Shown: in pieces, positions 35,701-44,761 of the stretch
Layout of the letters: every line of letters starts with the position of its first letter
Position numbering within the stretch: position 1 is the stretch's first letter
Assembly: GCF_016679925.1 (NCBI RefSeq)
Contig: NZ_JAEQBW010000001.1
Location: 992,001 to 1,056,000, forward strand
Length of the DNA: 64,000 nt
From: Marivirga aurantiaca
Lineage (GTDB): Bacteria > Bacteroidota > Bacteroidia > Cytophagales > Cyclobacteriaceae
Direction of reading: 5' to 3'
Program-made: the position numbers and the translations under genes
Notes under the pieces: model-generated
Told to the model about the DNA's origin: nothing
Seen by the model: the letters and a program-made list of their open reading frames with translations, nothing else
The model's database searches: none

Positions 35701-35897
35701 GATTCTAAAATTTATGCTCATTTCATTGTTGTATCTCTTCAATTATTAATGGACACAAATATAAGGGAATTCAAATTTCCTGTATTGGATATAGAGAGTT
35801 ACTTTCAAATGTTACTGTTATTTGTAAAAGCAAGGAGAAAAATCTGTTGATGTTCATATACCTGTATCATAAATCAAATCCAATTATTGGAGATCAC
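35701..35897. other. Intergenic, nothing recognised
   Basis: AT-rich stretch between the repeat pair and the end of the DUF502 gene. No terminator with a clear T-run was seen. Confidence 0.4.
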
Positions 35898-36563
35898 TTA
35901 ACTACTTTCTTGCGCTCTTTCCTTAGCTGAAAATAGCTTAGAGGAACCTGTTCCCATTCCCACAATAGTACGCATTGCTTGTTCCGGTTCAATATCCAGA
36001 AATTTTAATTGTGAAGCAGGAACGTGGTAAATATTGCCATTCATAGGATTGGGTGCTGTCGGGACAAAAACGGTATATATATTATTAGAGACTGATTCTG
36101 TGATAAAGCCTGTTAAAAGAACCCCCGTATTGTAGGCGTCTACCAAAACTACCTGACTAAAAGGCATTTTCTTCAATCCGGAAAATTGGGCTACCGTATC
36201 TTTTACTGAAGAATAAAGAGGGATTTGGCTAAGGTATTTCATTTCAAATACTTTAAAATAGCTTTTGCCTCTTCTGGCACGCATGATTAAACCTATAAGA
36301 AAGATAATCACCAATAGTATCAGGAGTGCTAAGAAATTGATGAACCAGGTATGCGAGTCTGCATTTTTGTCCAGAATAGAACTTATAGGAGAGATAACAT
36401 TGAAGACAAATTTGAATATCAATGAAAGCAGGAATAAAATAATAATAGTAGGCAGTATGATTAACAAGCCGTTTAAAAGTGTTTTGATTAAGAAAGTTTT
36501 AGTCCAGAAACTTTCTGAAGGTTGTGGTTTTTCCTGATTTTGAAGCGATGTGTTTTGTGTCAT
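35898..36563 (-). CDS. DUF502 family membrane protein
   Basis: The 221-residue protein has two hydrophobic helices (about 27-54 and 75-93) and a soluble C-terminal domain with I-P-L-Y-S-S-V-K-D-T (about 113), V-L-V-D-A-Y-N-T-G and V-F-V-P-T-A-P-N-P-M-N-G (about 165-177). It then has V-P-A-S-Q-L-K-F-L-D-I-E-P-E-Q-A-M, all typical of DUF502. Function is not established. It has no close neighbour on the same strand. Confidence 0.88.
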   Translation of the reverse strand: MTQNTSLQNQEKPQPSESFWTKTFLIKTLLNGLLIILPTIIILFLLSLIFKFVFNVISPISSILDKNADSHTWFINFLALLILLVIIFLIGLIMRARRGKSYFKVFEMKYLSQIPLYSSVKDTVAQFSGLKKMPFSQVVLVDAYNTGVLLTGFITESVSNNIYTVFVPTAPNPMNGNIYHVPASQLKFLDIEPEQAMRTIVGMGTGSSKLFSAKERAQESS

Positions 36564-36797
36564 ATTATTCCAATTGATTTTCCTGCTAAGGGATATTAGT
36601 AAATAAAGCCTTATTTAATATTCAATCTTGCTTTATTACGTAAAATTATATTTTTAAACCATTATTACGTTTTATAAATTTCAAATATCACCTATTAATC
36701 GCCTTTTTTTATCGATTAAATATTATATTATTTCGATAATCATAACATTTTTAAATAAATACGTTAAAGGGGAAATATACCAAACGGAATAAACAAA

Positions 36798-37277
36798 ATG
36801 AATAAAATGAAATCGTTTTTAAGATTAGCCACATTATGTCTGTTATTAAGTGCAGGTCTATTTGCTTGTAAGAGTAGCAAAAAAGCAGCTGATCAATCTC
36901 CAACTCCAGCTCCTGTACCGGAAGTTACTGAAGAAGAAATGCCGGAATCCGAAGAGCCCGTTGAAGAGGCTGAAACCAAAGCAAATCTTATGTTGCGTTT
37001 AAATAGCTATTTTAGCGCTATAAGCTCTTCTTCGCAAAACCCTACTGCTGCTAATCGCAACATTAATGAAGCAAAGGCTATGTTTGCTTCAGGGGATGTG
37101 CCTGTGTTGATTATTATACATGAATCAGCCGATGGTACCAAAGATTATGATGAGCCTACCACCATTAAGGATTATATGAACTATCTCAAAGATCAGGGTA
37201 AAAATCTTAATGAAATCTATGAGATGAAAACCAATGCCAATGGTAAAATTACTGAATTGGAATTGATTCGTAAATAA
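36798..37277 (+). CDS. Lipoprotein with small NTF2-like-length domain (LRR operon gene 1)
   Basis: The 159-residue protein has a lipoprotein signal (L-S-A-G-L-F-A-C, C24), a Pro/Glu-rich linker (about 38-60) and a compact domain to the end. The domain pattern is L-N-S-Y-F-S-A-I, then a helix A-N-R-N-I-N-E-A-K-A-M-F-A, then T-I-K-D-Y-M-N-Y-L and a last strand G-K-I-T-E-L-E-L. The second and fourth proteins of the operon show a similar order of features. Family unknown. It is the first gene of four closely spaced ones (gaps 3, -4 and -14 bases). Confidence 0.7.
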   Translation: MNKMKSFLRLATLCLLLSAGLFACKSSKKAADQSPTPAPVPEVTEEEMPESEEPVEEAETKANLMLRLNSYFSAISSSSQNPTAANRNINEAKAMFASGDVPVLIIIHESADGTKDYDEPTTIKDYMNYLKDQGKNLNEIYEMKTNANGKITELELIRK

Positions 37278-37280
37278 TCT

Positions 37281-37898
37281 ATGCTCACTAAAATGAATAA
37301 TAATATGAATTTGATCGCAATAAAATACATGAAAAATTTAAGTATGCTTGCCCTTTTGTTTTGCATCTCATTTGGAGCACTGGCTCAATCAGCGGATATT
37401 TCTCCACAAAGAAAGCAGGCAATAGATTCACTAGCCCTTGAAAAGGTGCGTGATTTAAGTAAATATATCAGCATTATTGGAGATAAAGAAACTGCCTATT
37501 CTGAAGCAAACCGTGTTATGGACAGGGCAGAAGAGCTTTTTGCCCCTGATAGTGAGATGGGTGTTTCCTCATTAAGTACCGAAGAAATAACTTATTATAA
37601 AGTACGTGAGTATTTTCAGCGGTTGATGGCACTGAATTATGATAAAGTAAAAATTGATTGGTATGATATTCACTACATCAGTGATCTGGAACAGCAACCA
37701 GATGGTAAATACGTGGGTGTTGTAACTGTATATCAACGTTTTGAAGGAACATCTGAAGATGGCCTTACCTATAAGGACACCACCAAAAAAGACATCACTA
37801 TTTATGTAGAGAAAAAGAAAACCCAAATTGCAGGTCGTACGATCGAATTCTGGGATGTGATGTTAGGTGATATCCGTGTGACAGAAACTTCTGCATGA
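37281..37898 (+). CDS. Exported protein of unknown function (LRR operon gene 2)
   Basis: The frame begins at 37281, but the ATG at 37329 gives a clean signal peptide (M-K-N-L-S-M-L-A-L-L-F and cleavage after A-L-A-Q), so it may be the real start. The mature ~170 residues contain L-S-K-Y-I-S-I-I, a helix A-N-R-V-M-D-R-A-E-E-L-F-A, and V-R-E-Y-F-Q-R-L, then long beta strands (Y-V-G-V-V-T-V-Y-Q-R-F; K-K-D-I-T-I-Y-V). This matches the domain order in the first and fourth proteins. The stop overlaps the next start by 4 bases. Probably periplasmic or surface. Confidence 0.7.
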   Translation: MLTKMNNNMNLIAIKYMKNLSMLALLFCISFGALAQSADISPQRKQAIDSLALEKVRDLSKYISIIGDKETAYSEANRVMDRAEELFAPDSEMGVSSLSTEEITYYKVREYFQRLMALNYDKVKIDWYDIHYISDLEQQPDGKYVGVVTVYQRFEGTSEDGLTYKDTTKKDITIYVEKKKTQIAGRTIEFWDVMLGDIRVTETSA

Positions 37899-38731
37899 TA
37901 AGATTAAGATTATTTGTAATCGTATTCTTGCTTACTATGCCCTCCATACTCCCTGCCCAAATTAGGCAGGGAGGTGGAAGTGGCATGGATGAGACTGAAT
38001 TATATGCTTCCACTAAGCAGGTCAATCAGTTTTTCAGACGCTTTAATGGTGAAGAAGACCAGAAAGGCAAACGCTACTATCAAAATGACAGGGCTTATCG
38101 TGATGTTTCATTGCGCAAGAATTACATTACCATCTTGTTTGATGATGATAATAGCGGTATTCCTAATGATAGAAAAAAAGCTTTCATCAATGATGTGACA
38201 GATAAAAGAAATCCAAAATATCTTAATTTTCATGATGATGGTTGGTTTGCTGAAGTAAGTGCCGTTTTTACCCGCTCCGGACAGGAGGAAAATATCTCTT
38301 TATTCTTTAAAATACAGCCTCAGGGACAAGGTTTTGAATGGGTATTGGACAAAGCAACTTCCATGCAATATCAGCAGTATTTTGGGAAAGATAGTAGTGA
38401 TCAAAAATCATTTCTGCATCCTATGAGTCATGAACTGGATTTTATGAACTTGCATAAATCTTTCCGAAATCAAAAAGGTGTTGATTTTACCAGCACTGAA
38501 TTTAAGCCTGACTATTTATCCATTTTTTTGTACGAATTAGGCAATAAAACTATTGCTTTTAAAACAGTAAAGAATTTGAAGTTTCATTTTTTCCAATGTG
38601 AAGGATGGTATTTTCAAATATCAGAATATAACAGACCGGGCTACAATAGCGGATGGTTAATTTCAGATCTTGCCCCCATAAAAAATGAAGACATTTCGGC
38701 ACTTAAAGCCTTTATCTATGATCAACAGTAG
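37895..38731 (+). CDS. Exported protein of unknown function (LRR operon gene 3)
   Basis: The 278-residue protein has a signal peptide (residues about 1-21, ending L-P-A-Q). The mature part has V-N-Q-F-F-R-R-F-N-G-E-E-D near the start, a D-D-G-W-F-A-E-V motif and a beta-rich core with F-F-K-I-Q. A Cys/Trp-containing segment F-F-Q-C-E-G-W-Y-F-Q-I follows near residue 232. I do not recognise a named family, though similar sequences occur in Bacteroidota. It overlaps both neighbours. Confidence 0.65.
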   Translation: MIRLRLFVIVFLLTMPSILPAQIRQGGGSGMDETELYASTKQVNQFFRRFNGEEDQKGKRYYQNDRAYRDVSLRKNYITILFDDDNSGIPNDRKKAFINDVTDKRNPKYLNFHDDGWFAEVSAVFTRSGQEENISLFFKIQPQGQGFEWVLDKATSMQYQQYFGKDSSDQKSFLHPMSHELDFMNLHKSFRNQKGVDFTSTEFKPDYLSIFLYELGNKTIAFKTVKNLKFHFFQCEGWYFQISEYNRPGYNSGWLISDLAPIKNEDISALKAFIYDQQ

Positions 38732-41183
38732 ATTTTTTATCGCATTCAGTCTTCTCCTTACTTTAGGCCTATTCGCTCAATTGGCCAATGCGCAACAGTT
38801 GGGCGATTATACCAAGGAAGAGGTGAAAAGCTATCAATCCAAGGCAGAGGACCAGGTGAGGTTTTTGTCATTTATGCTTAATACCCTGGGGAGTAAAAGC
38901 AGCAGTCCCAGGGATAAAGATGTAATCATTCGTGAGAGCTATAAGAAAATATTCAGAGATGGCAAGGTACAGGTGGAAGATGATCTGACTTCTAACAGAA
39001 TGGTATTGGTAAATAAAGATATCACTGCTTATTTGAAGGATATTGAATTCTTTTTTCGGGATGTAAAATTTGATTTTGAAATTAAGGAAATAGAGCCCTT
39101 TTTACGTGATAATGGAGAATTATCATTTAAAGTTACACTCAACAGGACTTTAAAGGGTACAGGCCTTGAAGGAGAGTCTATCTTGAATACCCAAAAACGA
39201 TTTATTGAAATTAACCTTGACAAAACTACTGACGAACTTCAAATTGTCAGTATTTATACTACAAAAGTAAGCAGGGAGCAGGCACTTAAAGAGTGGTGGA
39301 ACAACCTTTCATTCGGATGGAAAAACATATTCAAAGAAAAATTGGGTATTAGTTCTGATAGTATAAGTATGAGTGAACTGAATAAAATTGCTTCCCTGGA
39401 CTCAATAAATTTAGCTGGCAATGACTTTATTGTGTCAGTGGAACCTCTCAACATGTTGGTTGACCTACAGAAAATCAATTTAAGTAATACCAAAATTCAG
39501 GACATTGCCCCGCTCAGCAGTCTTACAGAAATTACCTATCTTAACCTCTCTAATACCAGTATTACGGATGTTAGTTTTTTACGCTATGCCGAAAAATTGA
39601 AAATACTTGACCTGTCCTTTACGCAGGTTCGTAATTTGGAGGATCTGGTGAACCTTACTCAACTGGAAGAACTATACCTCAAAGGGACTAACATCTCTGA
39701 TTTTAGCGTGATTTCGGATTTTAAGGCTTTAAAAAAACTGGATTTGAGCGAAACTTTTTTTAGTGAATTGAGCCTGTTATTTCCCCTCAATAATCTAACA
39801 GAGCTTCATCTGGCTCGCACCAATATCAGAAATGTGTCCGATTCATTAAGTCCTAACACCTTGCAGGTATTGGATCTTACTTTTAATGCCATTTCAGATC
39901 TTTCTCCTTTGAGAAAGTATAGTGCTTTAAAGAATCTGAAAATAAGCAATACTCAGGTTGTAAGCCTGGAGCCTCTAATGACTATAAAAAGCCTGGAAAA
40001 AGTATATGCTGATAATACTTTCATTAGCCGGGAAAAAGCTGCGAATTTCACTGATGAGAATCCGCAGGTATTAATTATCATCAATTCAGAAGAATTATCC
40101 GCATGGTGGGCTTCGCTTAACCCTGCATGGAAAAAAGCCTTTGATACTTATCTTTCAGGAACACAAAATTCCATTCCGGAAAAGGAACAGCTCACGAAAC
40201 TATTATTGACTGATAGTTTAAATCTGGACAACTCAGGACTCACTGATTTATTTGCTTTGAAGAAATTCTCCCGCCTCAGATCTTTATCTATTGCCGGAAA
40301 TAATATCAATAGTCTGGACCCACTTAGTTCATTAAATAGCTTGTCGGAGTTGAATGCAAGCAATGTAGGCTTTACCAAAGTAGATCCTTTACTGAACCTC
40401 AAAAAGCTTAGAAAGCTTAATATTTCTAACAATGAATTATCCGAAGAGCAAGTGCTTAAGCTTTCAAGGGTTAAAAGCTTGAAATTGTTGAATATTGACA
40501 ATGCAGGTATAGAGAAATCTACCGTAAAAGTTTTCTTAAAAGAAATTGACAACGATTGTATTGTGATATATGATACAGAAGGACTCAGCAATTGGTGGGA
40601 GGATTTGGATCTCATCTGGCAACAGATTTTTCAGTTGCAATTAGGAATGGGCAATCCGCCTACTGCTAAGGAACTACATCAATTGACGGCTATGACCAAT
40701 GTAGTGATCATTGATGAGGGGATTACACAACTTGAACCACTTGATCAATTTGTTCAGTTGGAATCAGTTTATCTTGAGCGTGTGAGACTGACCGATCTAA
40801 ATAGTATTGAAGCCGTAGGGGAGATTAAAAGACTTACCATTAAGGAAACACCTATTGCTTCCATTAAACCTTTGGCTCAATTGAAAACGCTGGAAGAGCT
40901 GAATTTAGATTATTCTTCAGTGGATGACTTACGTCCTTTGGAAAGTTTGGAAAATCTTAGAAGATTGAGTGTAGCCGGTACAAGGATCAAGAATTTAAAA
41001 GGGCTTGAAGAACTTTATGGTCTGGAATACCTTGATATTTCCAGTACTCTGGTTCGTAGACTAAAAAGTGTGGATGAATTAAATAATTTGGAAGAACTTA
41101 AATGCTATAATACCAGAATTTGGAGTAGTAGAGTAAGGAAATTCGAAAAAAATCATCCTGAATGTATGGTAAAGTTTTATTGA
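38718..41183 (+). CDS. Exported leucine-rich repeat protein with three WW-linker modules (LRR operon gene 4)
   Basis: The start at 38718 opens a signal peptide (to about residue 25, A-N-A-Q) and overlaps the previous gene by 14 bases. The 821-residue protein has an N-terminal domain (about 30-185) like the one in gene 2. Three modules follow, each starting with a [EAN]-W-W-x-x-L-x-x-x-W-[KQ]-x-x-F segment (residues about 192, 462 and 625). After each come leucine-rich repeats of the L-x-x-L-x-L-x-x-[TN]-x-I-x-D-[LI]-x-x-L type, about 22 residues each. The short repeat length is internalin-like. It probably binds a ligand at the cell surface or in the periplasm. Confidence 0.85.
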   Translation: MINSRFFIAFSLLLTLGLFAQLANAQQLGDYTKEEVKSYQSKAEDQVRFLSFMLNTLGSKSSSPRDKDVIIRESYKKIFRDGKVQVEDDLTSNRMVLVNKDITAYLKDIEFFFRDVKFDFEIKEIEPFLRDNGELSFKVTLNRTLKGTGLEGESILNTQKRFIEINLDKTTDELQIVSIYTTKVSREQALKEWWNNLSFGWKNIFKEKLGISSDSISMSELNKIASLDSINLAGNDFIVSVEPLNMLVDLQKINLSNTKIQDIAPLSSLTEITYLNLSNTSITDVSFLRYAEKLKILDLSFTQVRNLEDLVNLTQLEELYLKGTNISDFSVISDFKALKKLDLSETFFSELSLLFPLNNLTELHLARTNIRNVSDSLSPNTLQVLDLTFNAISDLSPLRKYSALKNLKISNTQVVSLEPLMTIKSLEKVYADNTFISREKAANFTDENPQVLIIINSEELSAWWASLNPAWKKAFDTYLSGTQNSIPEKEQLTKLLLTDSLNLDNSGLTDLFALKKFSRLRSLSIAGNNINSLDPLSSLNSLSELNASNVGFTKVDPLLNLKKLRKLNISNNELSEEQVLKLSRVKSLKLLNIDNAGIEKSTVKVFLKEIDNDCIVIYDTEGLSNWWEDLDLIWQQIFQLQLGMGNPPTAKELHQLTAMTNVVIIDEGITQLEPLDQFVQLESVYLERVRLTDLNSIEAVGEIKRLTIKETPIASIKPLAQLKTLEELNLDYSSVDDLRPLESLENLRRLSVAGTRIKNLKGLEELYGLEYLDISSTLVRRLKSVDELNNLEELKCYNTRIWSSRVRKFEKNHPECMVKFY

Positions 41184-41204
41184 GTTGAGTTTCCAGCTTA
41201 AAGC

Positions 41205-41420
41205 TCTTTTGTACGGACACGGGCTTGTAGGTGAATTTGAACCGATCCAGACCGATTGGTTAATTCCAGGCAAAGTCCGGTACTGACCTGTAGTCTGACC
41301 TAAGAAGGAATAGCTGGCTTGTAATGAAAATGCAATCAATATTTAAACTAAGCCTTCAAATTTTCCTTAAATGAGCTCCCTCTCCTTTGGAGAGGGATGG
41401 GGTGAGGCATTAACACCACA
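41205..41420 (+). repeat. Palindromic intergenic repeat, copy 6
   Basis: It begins soon after the LRR gene. It carries a truncated first module (CAGACCGATTGGTTAATTCC), then GTCCGGTACTGACCTGTAG, CTGACCTAAG, the AT-rich middle and the tail CTCCCTCTCCTTTGGAGAG followed by GGATGGGGTGAGGC (from about 41371). About 85% of the central part is the same as copy 1 by eye. Confidence 0.8.
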
Positions 41421-41798
41421 CTAATACAAAAACCCAATCCTAATATTTCAGAAGATTAAGATTAGAACGTCCTTGCGAGCACAGCAAACTTTCTCAACTC
41501 TTGTATCCAAGCCTTTTCCAGCTCGTCTGTGGGGACACAAGACGAGGGCAAACAGAGTGCTACTGGTCAGCACGGTTCCAAACCGTCCTGCGGTTCTGTC
41601 TAGCTGAGATGGTAGTCAGACCGGAAATGGCTTACTAGTTATGGCTGGTCTCTTGCTTAGAACACTGGTTTCATACTACACTGTTTTTACTGATTTTTCT
41701 CCATTCTTTTCAATCTTTTATCAACCAATCAAATAGACATTGCGTGAATGTAACCATTGGCAGGTACGCTTTTAATTTACTGATTTTATGATATTCAT
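41421..41798 (+). repeat. Gap with hairpin module and partial palindromic copy 7
   Basis: The hairpin CTCGTCTGTGGGGACACAAG plus ACGAGG (41524-41546) matches the one at 19310-19335. GGTCAGCACGGTTCC and AAACCGTCCTGCGG (41568-41600) are the first module again. The remaining bases to the VTT gene have no clear promoter box. Confidence 0.6.
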
Positions 41799-42494
41799 AT
41801 GGCACTAACGCAAGAACAAGGTAAAACCAAAAAAAGCAAACTTCCTTTATACATATCTTTAACCATCGTTTTGGCGGTATTACTGATTTACTTTTTTGTA
41901 CCTGAAGTGAGTGAGGAACTAAAAAATGCATGGGAGGTGCTTACGAGTCAGGATGAGGAAAGAACAAAAGAATGGGTAAGTCAATTTAGTTTCTGGGGAC
42001 CACTTGTCATTGTATTTGCAATGGTTGCTCAAATGTTCCTGATCATAGTACCAACTCCCTTTTTGATGGTGGCGACTATTCTGGCTTATGGACCTTATTG
42101 GGGCTCTTTAATTATCCTGGTGGCCATATTTTGTGCTTCTACAGTGGGCTATGCAATAGGTGCTTATTTAGGCACAGGAGTAGTAAAGAAGATTCTTGGT
42201 GGTAAGTCAGAGCGAAAGATTGAAAATTTCATCAATGAATATGGTTTTTGGGCTGTGGTAGTCACACGTTTGTCTCCCTTTTTATCAAATGATGCTATAA
42301 GCTTTGTCGGGGGAATTCTCAGAATGGGCTATTGGCGGTTTATTGGTGCTACTTTAATTGGTATTGCTCCATTAACAATCCTTATTGCCTATTTAGGTGA
42401 AAACAATCAACGTTTGCAAAATGGTTTGATTTGGGGATCTATTGCAAGTATTCTATTGTTTTTGGCTTATGTTTGGTGGGATAAGAAAAAATAA
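41799..42494 (+). CDS. VTT-domain (TVP38/TMEM64/DedA-like) membrane protein
   Basis: The 231-residue inner-membrane protein has about six hydrophobic segments. The VTT signature region is F-W-G-P-L-V-I-V-F (about 66), P-F-L-M-V-A-T-I-L-A-Y-G-P-Y-W-G (about 87-102), G-Y-A-I-G-A-Y-L-G (about 118) and R-L-S-P-F-L-S-N-D-A-I-S-F-V-G-G (about 164). Relatives include lipid scramblases and undecaprenyl-phosphate flippases (DedA group). Whether this one flips lipid carrier is not known. It starts the unit after a repeat-rich gap and has no close co-directional partner. Confidence 0.9.
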   Translation: MALTQEQGKTKKSKLPLYISLTIVLAVLLIYFFVPEVSEELKNAWEVLTSQDEERTKEWVSQFSFWGPLVIVFAMVAQMFLIIVPTPFLMVATILAYGPYWGSLIILVAIFCASTVGYAIGAYLGTGVVKKILGGKSERKIENFINEYGFWAVVVTRLSPFLSNDAISFVGGILRMGYWRFIGATLIGIAPLTILIAYLGENNQRLQNGLIWGSIASILLFLAYVWWDKKK

Positions 42495-42569
42495 GTTTAA
42501 TATTTGGGTTGTTTTCACGGATATTGATAAAAGCACGATTTGCTATAAATGTGAAAGTGTTTGTCGTTA

Positions 42570-43409
42570 TTAAACCTGCTGTAATTTAAAAATTGTAATT
42601 TCCGGTCTCACGTTAAACCTCACCTGCCATAGATGTCCTAAAGCCCTGTTAATGTATAATGTTCTTCCATCTTTTAAATCAATTTCTCCTGATGAATACC
42701 TTTCATTCTTGACAGGAAGTAAAGGTGGATCAAGAAATGGTGGCTTAACTTGTCCCCCGTGAGTATGTCCGGATAGAATCCATCCCTGATATCCATTCCA
42801 AATGTTTAAATCACATACATCAGGATTATGGCATAATACAAGGTTTGCTGTTTCAGGATCATAATCAGTCATCACCTTCTCAGGATGGAAATTTGTAGCC
42901 CACAAATCATCAAACCCAATAAAATTCAGGCCTTCTATTTCAGTTTGCTCATTCCTCAATAATTTAATCCCATATCTGTCCAGCAGGGAAAATATTTTTT
43001 CAGCTACTATATTTTCCTGCCAATTCTTTCCATAATCATGGTTTCCTAAAATACCAACAGTTCCCAGTTTTCCTTTTACAGCATGATTTAATACTTCCTG
43101 AAGTTGCTCTAATTGTTGAGGGGATTCATAGCTGACGTAATCACCGGTATATACCACAAAATCAGGATGTTGTTTTTGGGCTTTTCTGAAAGAATCGATA
43201 ATGTATTGATAATCAAACCTATTGCCCACATGCAGATCGCTGATTTGCATTACTGTTTTACCAACCAAACTTGAAGGTAGGTTTTGAAGAGGCATTTTCT
43301 TTTTTACAAATTCAAGCCAAAAAGGTTCTATTTGCCAGGCATATAAACCAGTAAGTGCCCCTAATCCGGTGAGCCCAATAAGTCCCTTTACAAACCTTCT
43401 TCTTTTCAT
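42570..43409 (-). CDS. Membrane-associated metallophosphoesterase
   Basis: The 279-residue protein starts with an Arg-rich K-R-R-R-F-V-K-G-L-I and a hydrophobic stretch, a Tat-like signal or anchor. The calcineurin-like metal motifs follow: D-L-H-V-G-N-R (about 55-61), Y-T-G-D-Y-V, G-N-H-D-Y-G-K (about 122-128), L-C-H-N-P-D and G-H-T-H-G-G-Q (about 215-221). This resembles the YkuE-like group, which includes lipid and nucleotide phosphodiesterases. The substrate is not known. A family role in cleaving UDP-linked lipid precursors is possible. Confidence 0.9.
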   Translation of the reverse strand: MKRRRFVKGLIGLTGLGALTGLYAWQIEPFWLEFVKKKMPLQNLPSSLVGKTVMQISDLHVGNRFDYQYIIDSFRKAQKQHPDFVVYTGDYVSYESPQQLEQLQEVLNHAVKGKLGTVGILGNHDYGKNWQENIVAEKIFSLLDRYGIKLLRNEQTEIEGLNFIGFDDLWATNFHPEKVMTDYDPETANLVLCHNPDVCDLNIWNGYQGWILSGHTHGGQVKPPFLDPPLLPVKNERYSSGEIDLKDGRTLYINRALGHLWQVRFNVRPEITIFKLQQV

Positions 43410-43559
43410 GTCTACAGTATTTATTTAATTGTCTCTCCAATACTCGGGATGGTTATTTAATAAGTTTAGAGATTTATTGCAACAATACATATTAATTATA
43501 AAGCTTTGTAGGTGAAAAAATAAATTTGTAATCTAAAAAACATGAAGTAGTTTTCGATA

Positions 43560-44360
43560 TTACAAATCCAATGAAATCCCGGTTCTGAGTGTGTAGATCA
43601 ATTTAGTAATGTCCACAATCGGTTTGTCCTCGTAACTAATATCAAAGCTATTTTTCCAGGAGAGCCATTTGCTTAATTTGAAATTTAAAATTGTGGAACT
43701 ACTAAGCCTGTTCCTGAATTGATCAATCTCCTGATCATAGCCAGTTTGATAGTAGTTAATCATGTTAAAATCGATGATTTCATTCACTGTTCTTCTGATG
43801 GAAAGATAGTTCGTGTTTTTTAAGAAATTAACTTCCACCTGCTCATCAGATTCAGGAACCTGCCATTTTTCGTATTCATACATGGCGCCAGTGCTCCACA
43901 CCAAAGTAGTTTTTTCATTCTCAAAAACCTTTATTCTCACAGATCCGCCTGTGATCCATCTGGAATTTAAACCTCGGAAATCATCATAGGAAAATTGGGC
44001 AAAAGTTTCATAACTGATCATTCTTTCCCTCAGGAAATTGATCCGCGTATGCAGAAAACCAAAATTGACTACGTTGGCATCGTTTAGTTCTACATAATCA
44101 AATTTACCCAGAAAGGTATATGCATGCTTATCAGGATAGAATATGGAATTAAAATCAAGATTATAACCGAAAAAATTAACAGGATTGTCAGGAGTGGCGC
44201 TCCTGTTATAAGCACTTAGTTCCGTTGTCAGTTTCATCAAGAAATGCTTTGCTGTGTCTTTTTCCAACCTGAGCTTTTCAATATTCAATATTTGGGCATT
44301 GGAGAAATAGGGCAGGAGCAGACATAAAAATGTTAATGCCACCCTTTTTATCATTATCAT
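43560..44360 (-). CDS. DUF481-type outer-membrane beta-barrel protein
   Basis: The ATG at 44360 opens a signal peptide (M-I-M-I-K-R...F-S-N-A-Q). Other ATGs at 44354 and 44369 are close by, and the frame stays open further upstream to 44468. The mature protein (about 243 residues) is rich in alternating aromatic strands, such as F-L-G-K-F-D-Y-V and R-W-I-T-G-G-S-V-R-I-K, and ends T-G-I-S-L-D-L, like a barrel's last strand. It fits the DUF481 family of outer-membrane proteins. The function is unknown, and the start uncertain by 2-3 codons. Confidence 0.7.
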   Translation of the reverse strand: MIMIKRVALTFLCLLLPYFSNAQILNIEKLRLEKDTAKHFLMKLTTELSAYNRSATPDNPVNFFGYNLDFNSIFYPDKHAYTFLGKFDYVELNDANVVNFGFLHTRINFLRERMISYETFAQFSYDDFRGLNSRWITGGSVRIKVFENEKTTLVWSTGAMYEYEKWQVPESDEQVEVNFLKNTNYLSIRRTVNEIIDFNMINYYQTGYDQEIDQFRNRLSSSTILNFKLSKWLSWKNSFDISYEDKPIVDITKLIYTLRTGISLDL

Positions 44361-44679
44361 TGAAAACATACTATATAGTTTATATCTGCTGATTGGTTCA
44401 GTTTCCAAACGAGCTTTTGAAACAACAATATAAAAAAAACTTTCAATGCCCGAAAAATTGCCAATCAATTGAAATGGTCAGTAATAAATGTAATAGGAGT
44501 GGTGTGTGGAAAGACTTTTCAGTAAGAAACGGACGTTCAATAATAGTGTTGCAAAAGCCGGAATTCAATTATTGGTTAGCTGAAATTTAGCTCAATCAAC
44601 AACTTTTAAATGGAGAGACTTTTAAAAGGTTTGTCTTTAGAAACATTAGCTAAAGTTTAATTTATAATATTTCTTTTAC
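44361..44679. other. Intergenic, nothing recognised apart from the adjoining palindrome
   Basis: Bases 44361-44679 contain no accepted gene. A 65-codon plus-strand frame lacks family features. The next feature is the palindrome at 44680. Confidence 0.4.
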
Positions 44680-44735
44680 AATGAGAGTTAGCACAGATTG
44701 AGTAAACAATTACTCAATCTGTGCTAACTCTCATT
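44680..44735. promoter_or_regulatory. Perfect 26-bp palindrome next to floA
   Basis: Bases 44680-44705 and 44710-44735 are exact reverse complements, separated by the 4-base loop ACAA. The stem includes GAGAGTTAGCACAGATTGAG. It lies 26 bases downstream of the floA stop. No T-run follows directly on the minus strand, so it is not a standard terminator. Confidence 0.85.
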
Positions 44736-44761
44736 ACTTTTAAATTAGATTTTTGATTGGA

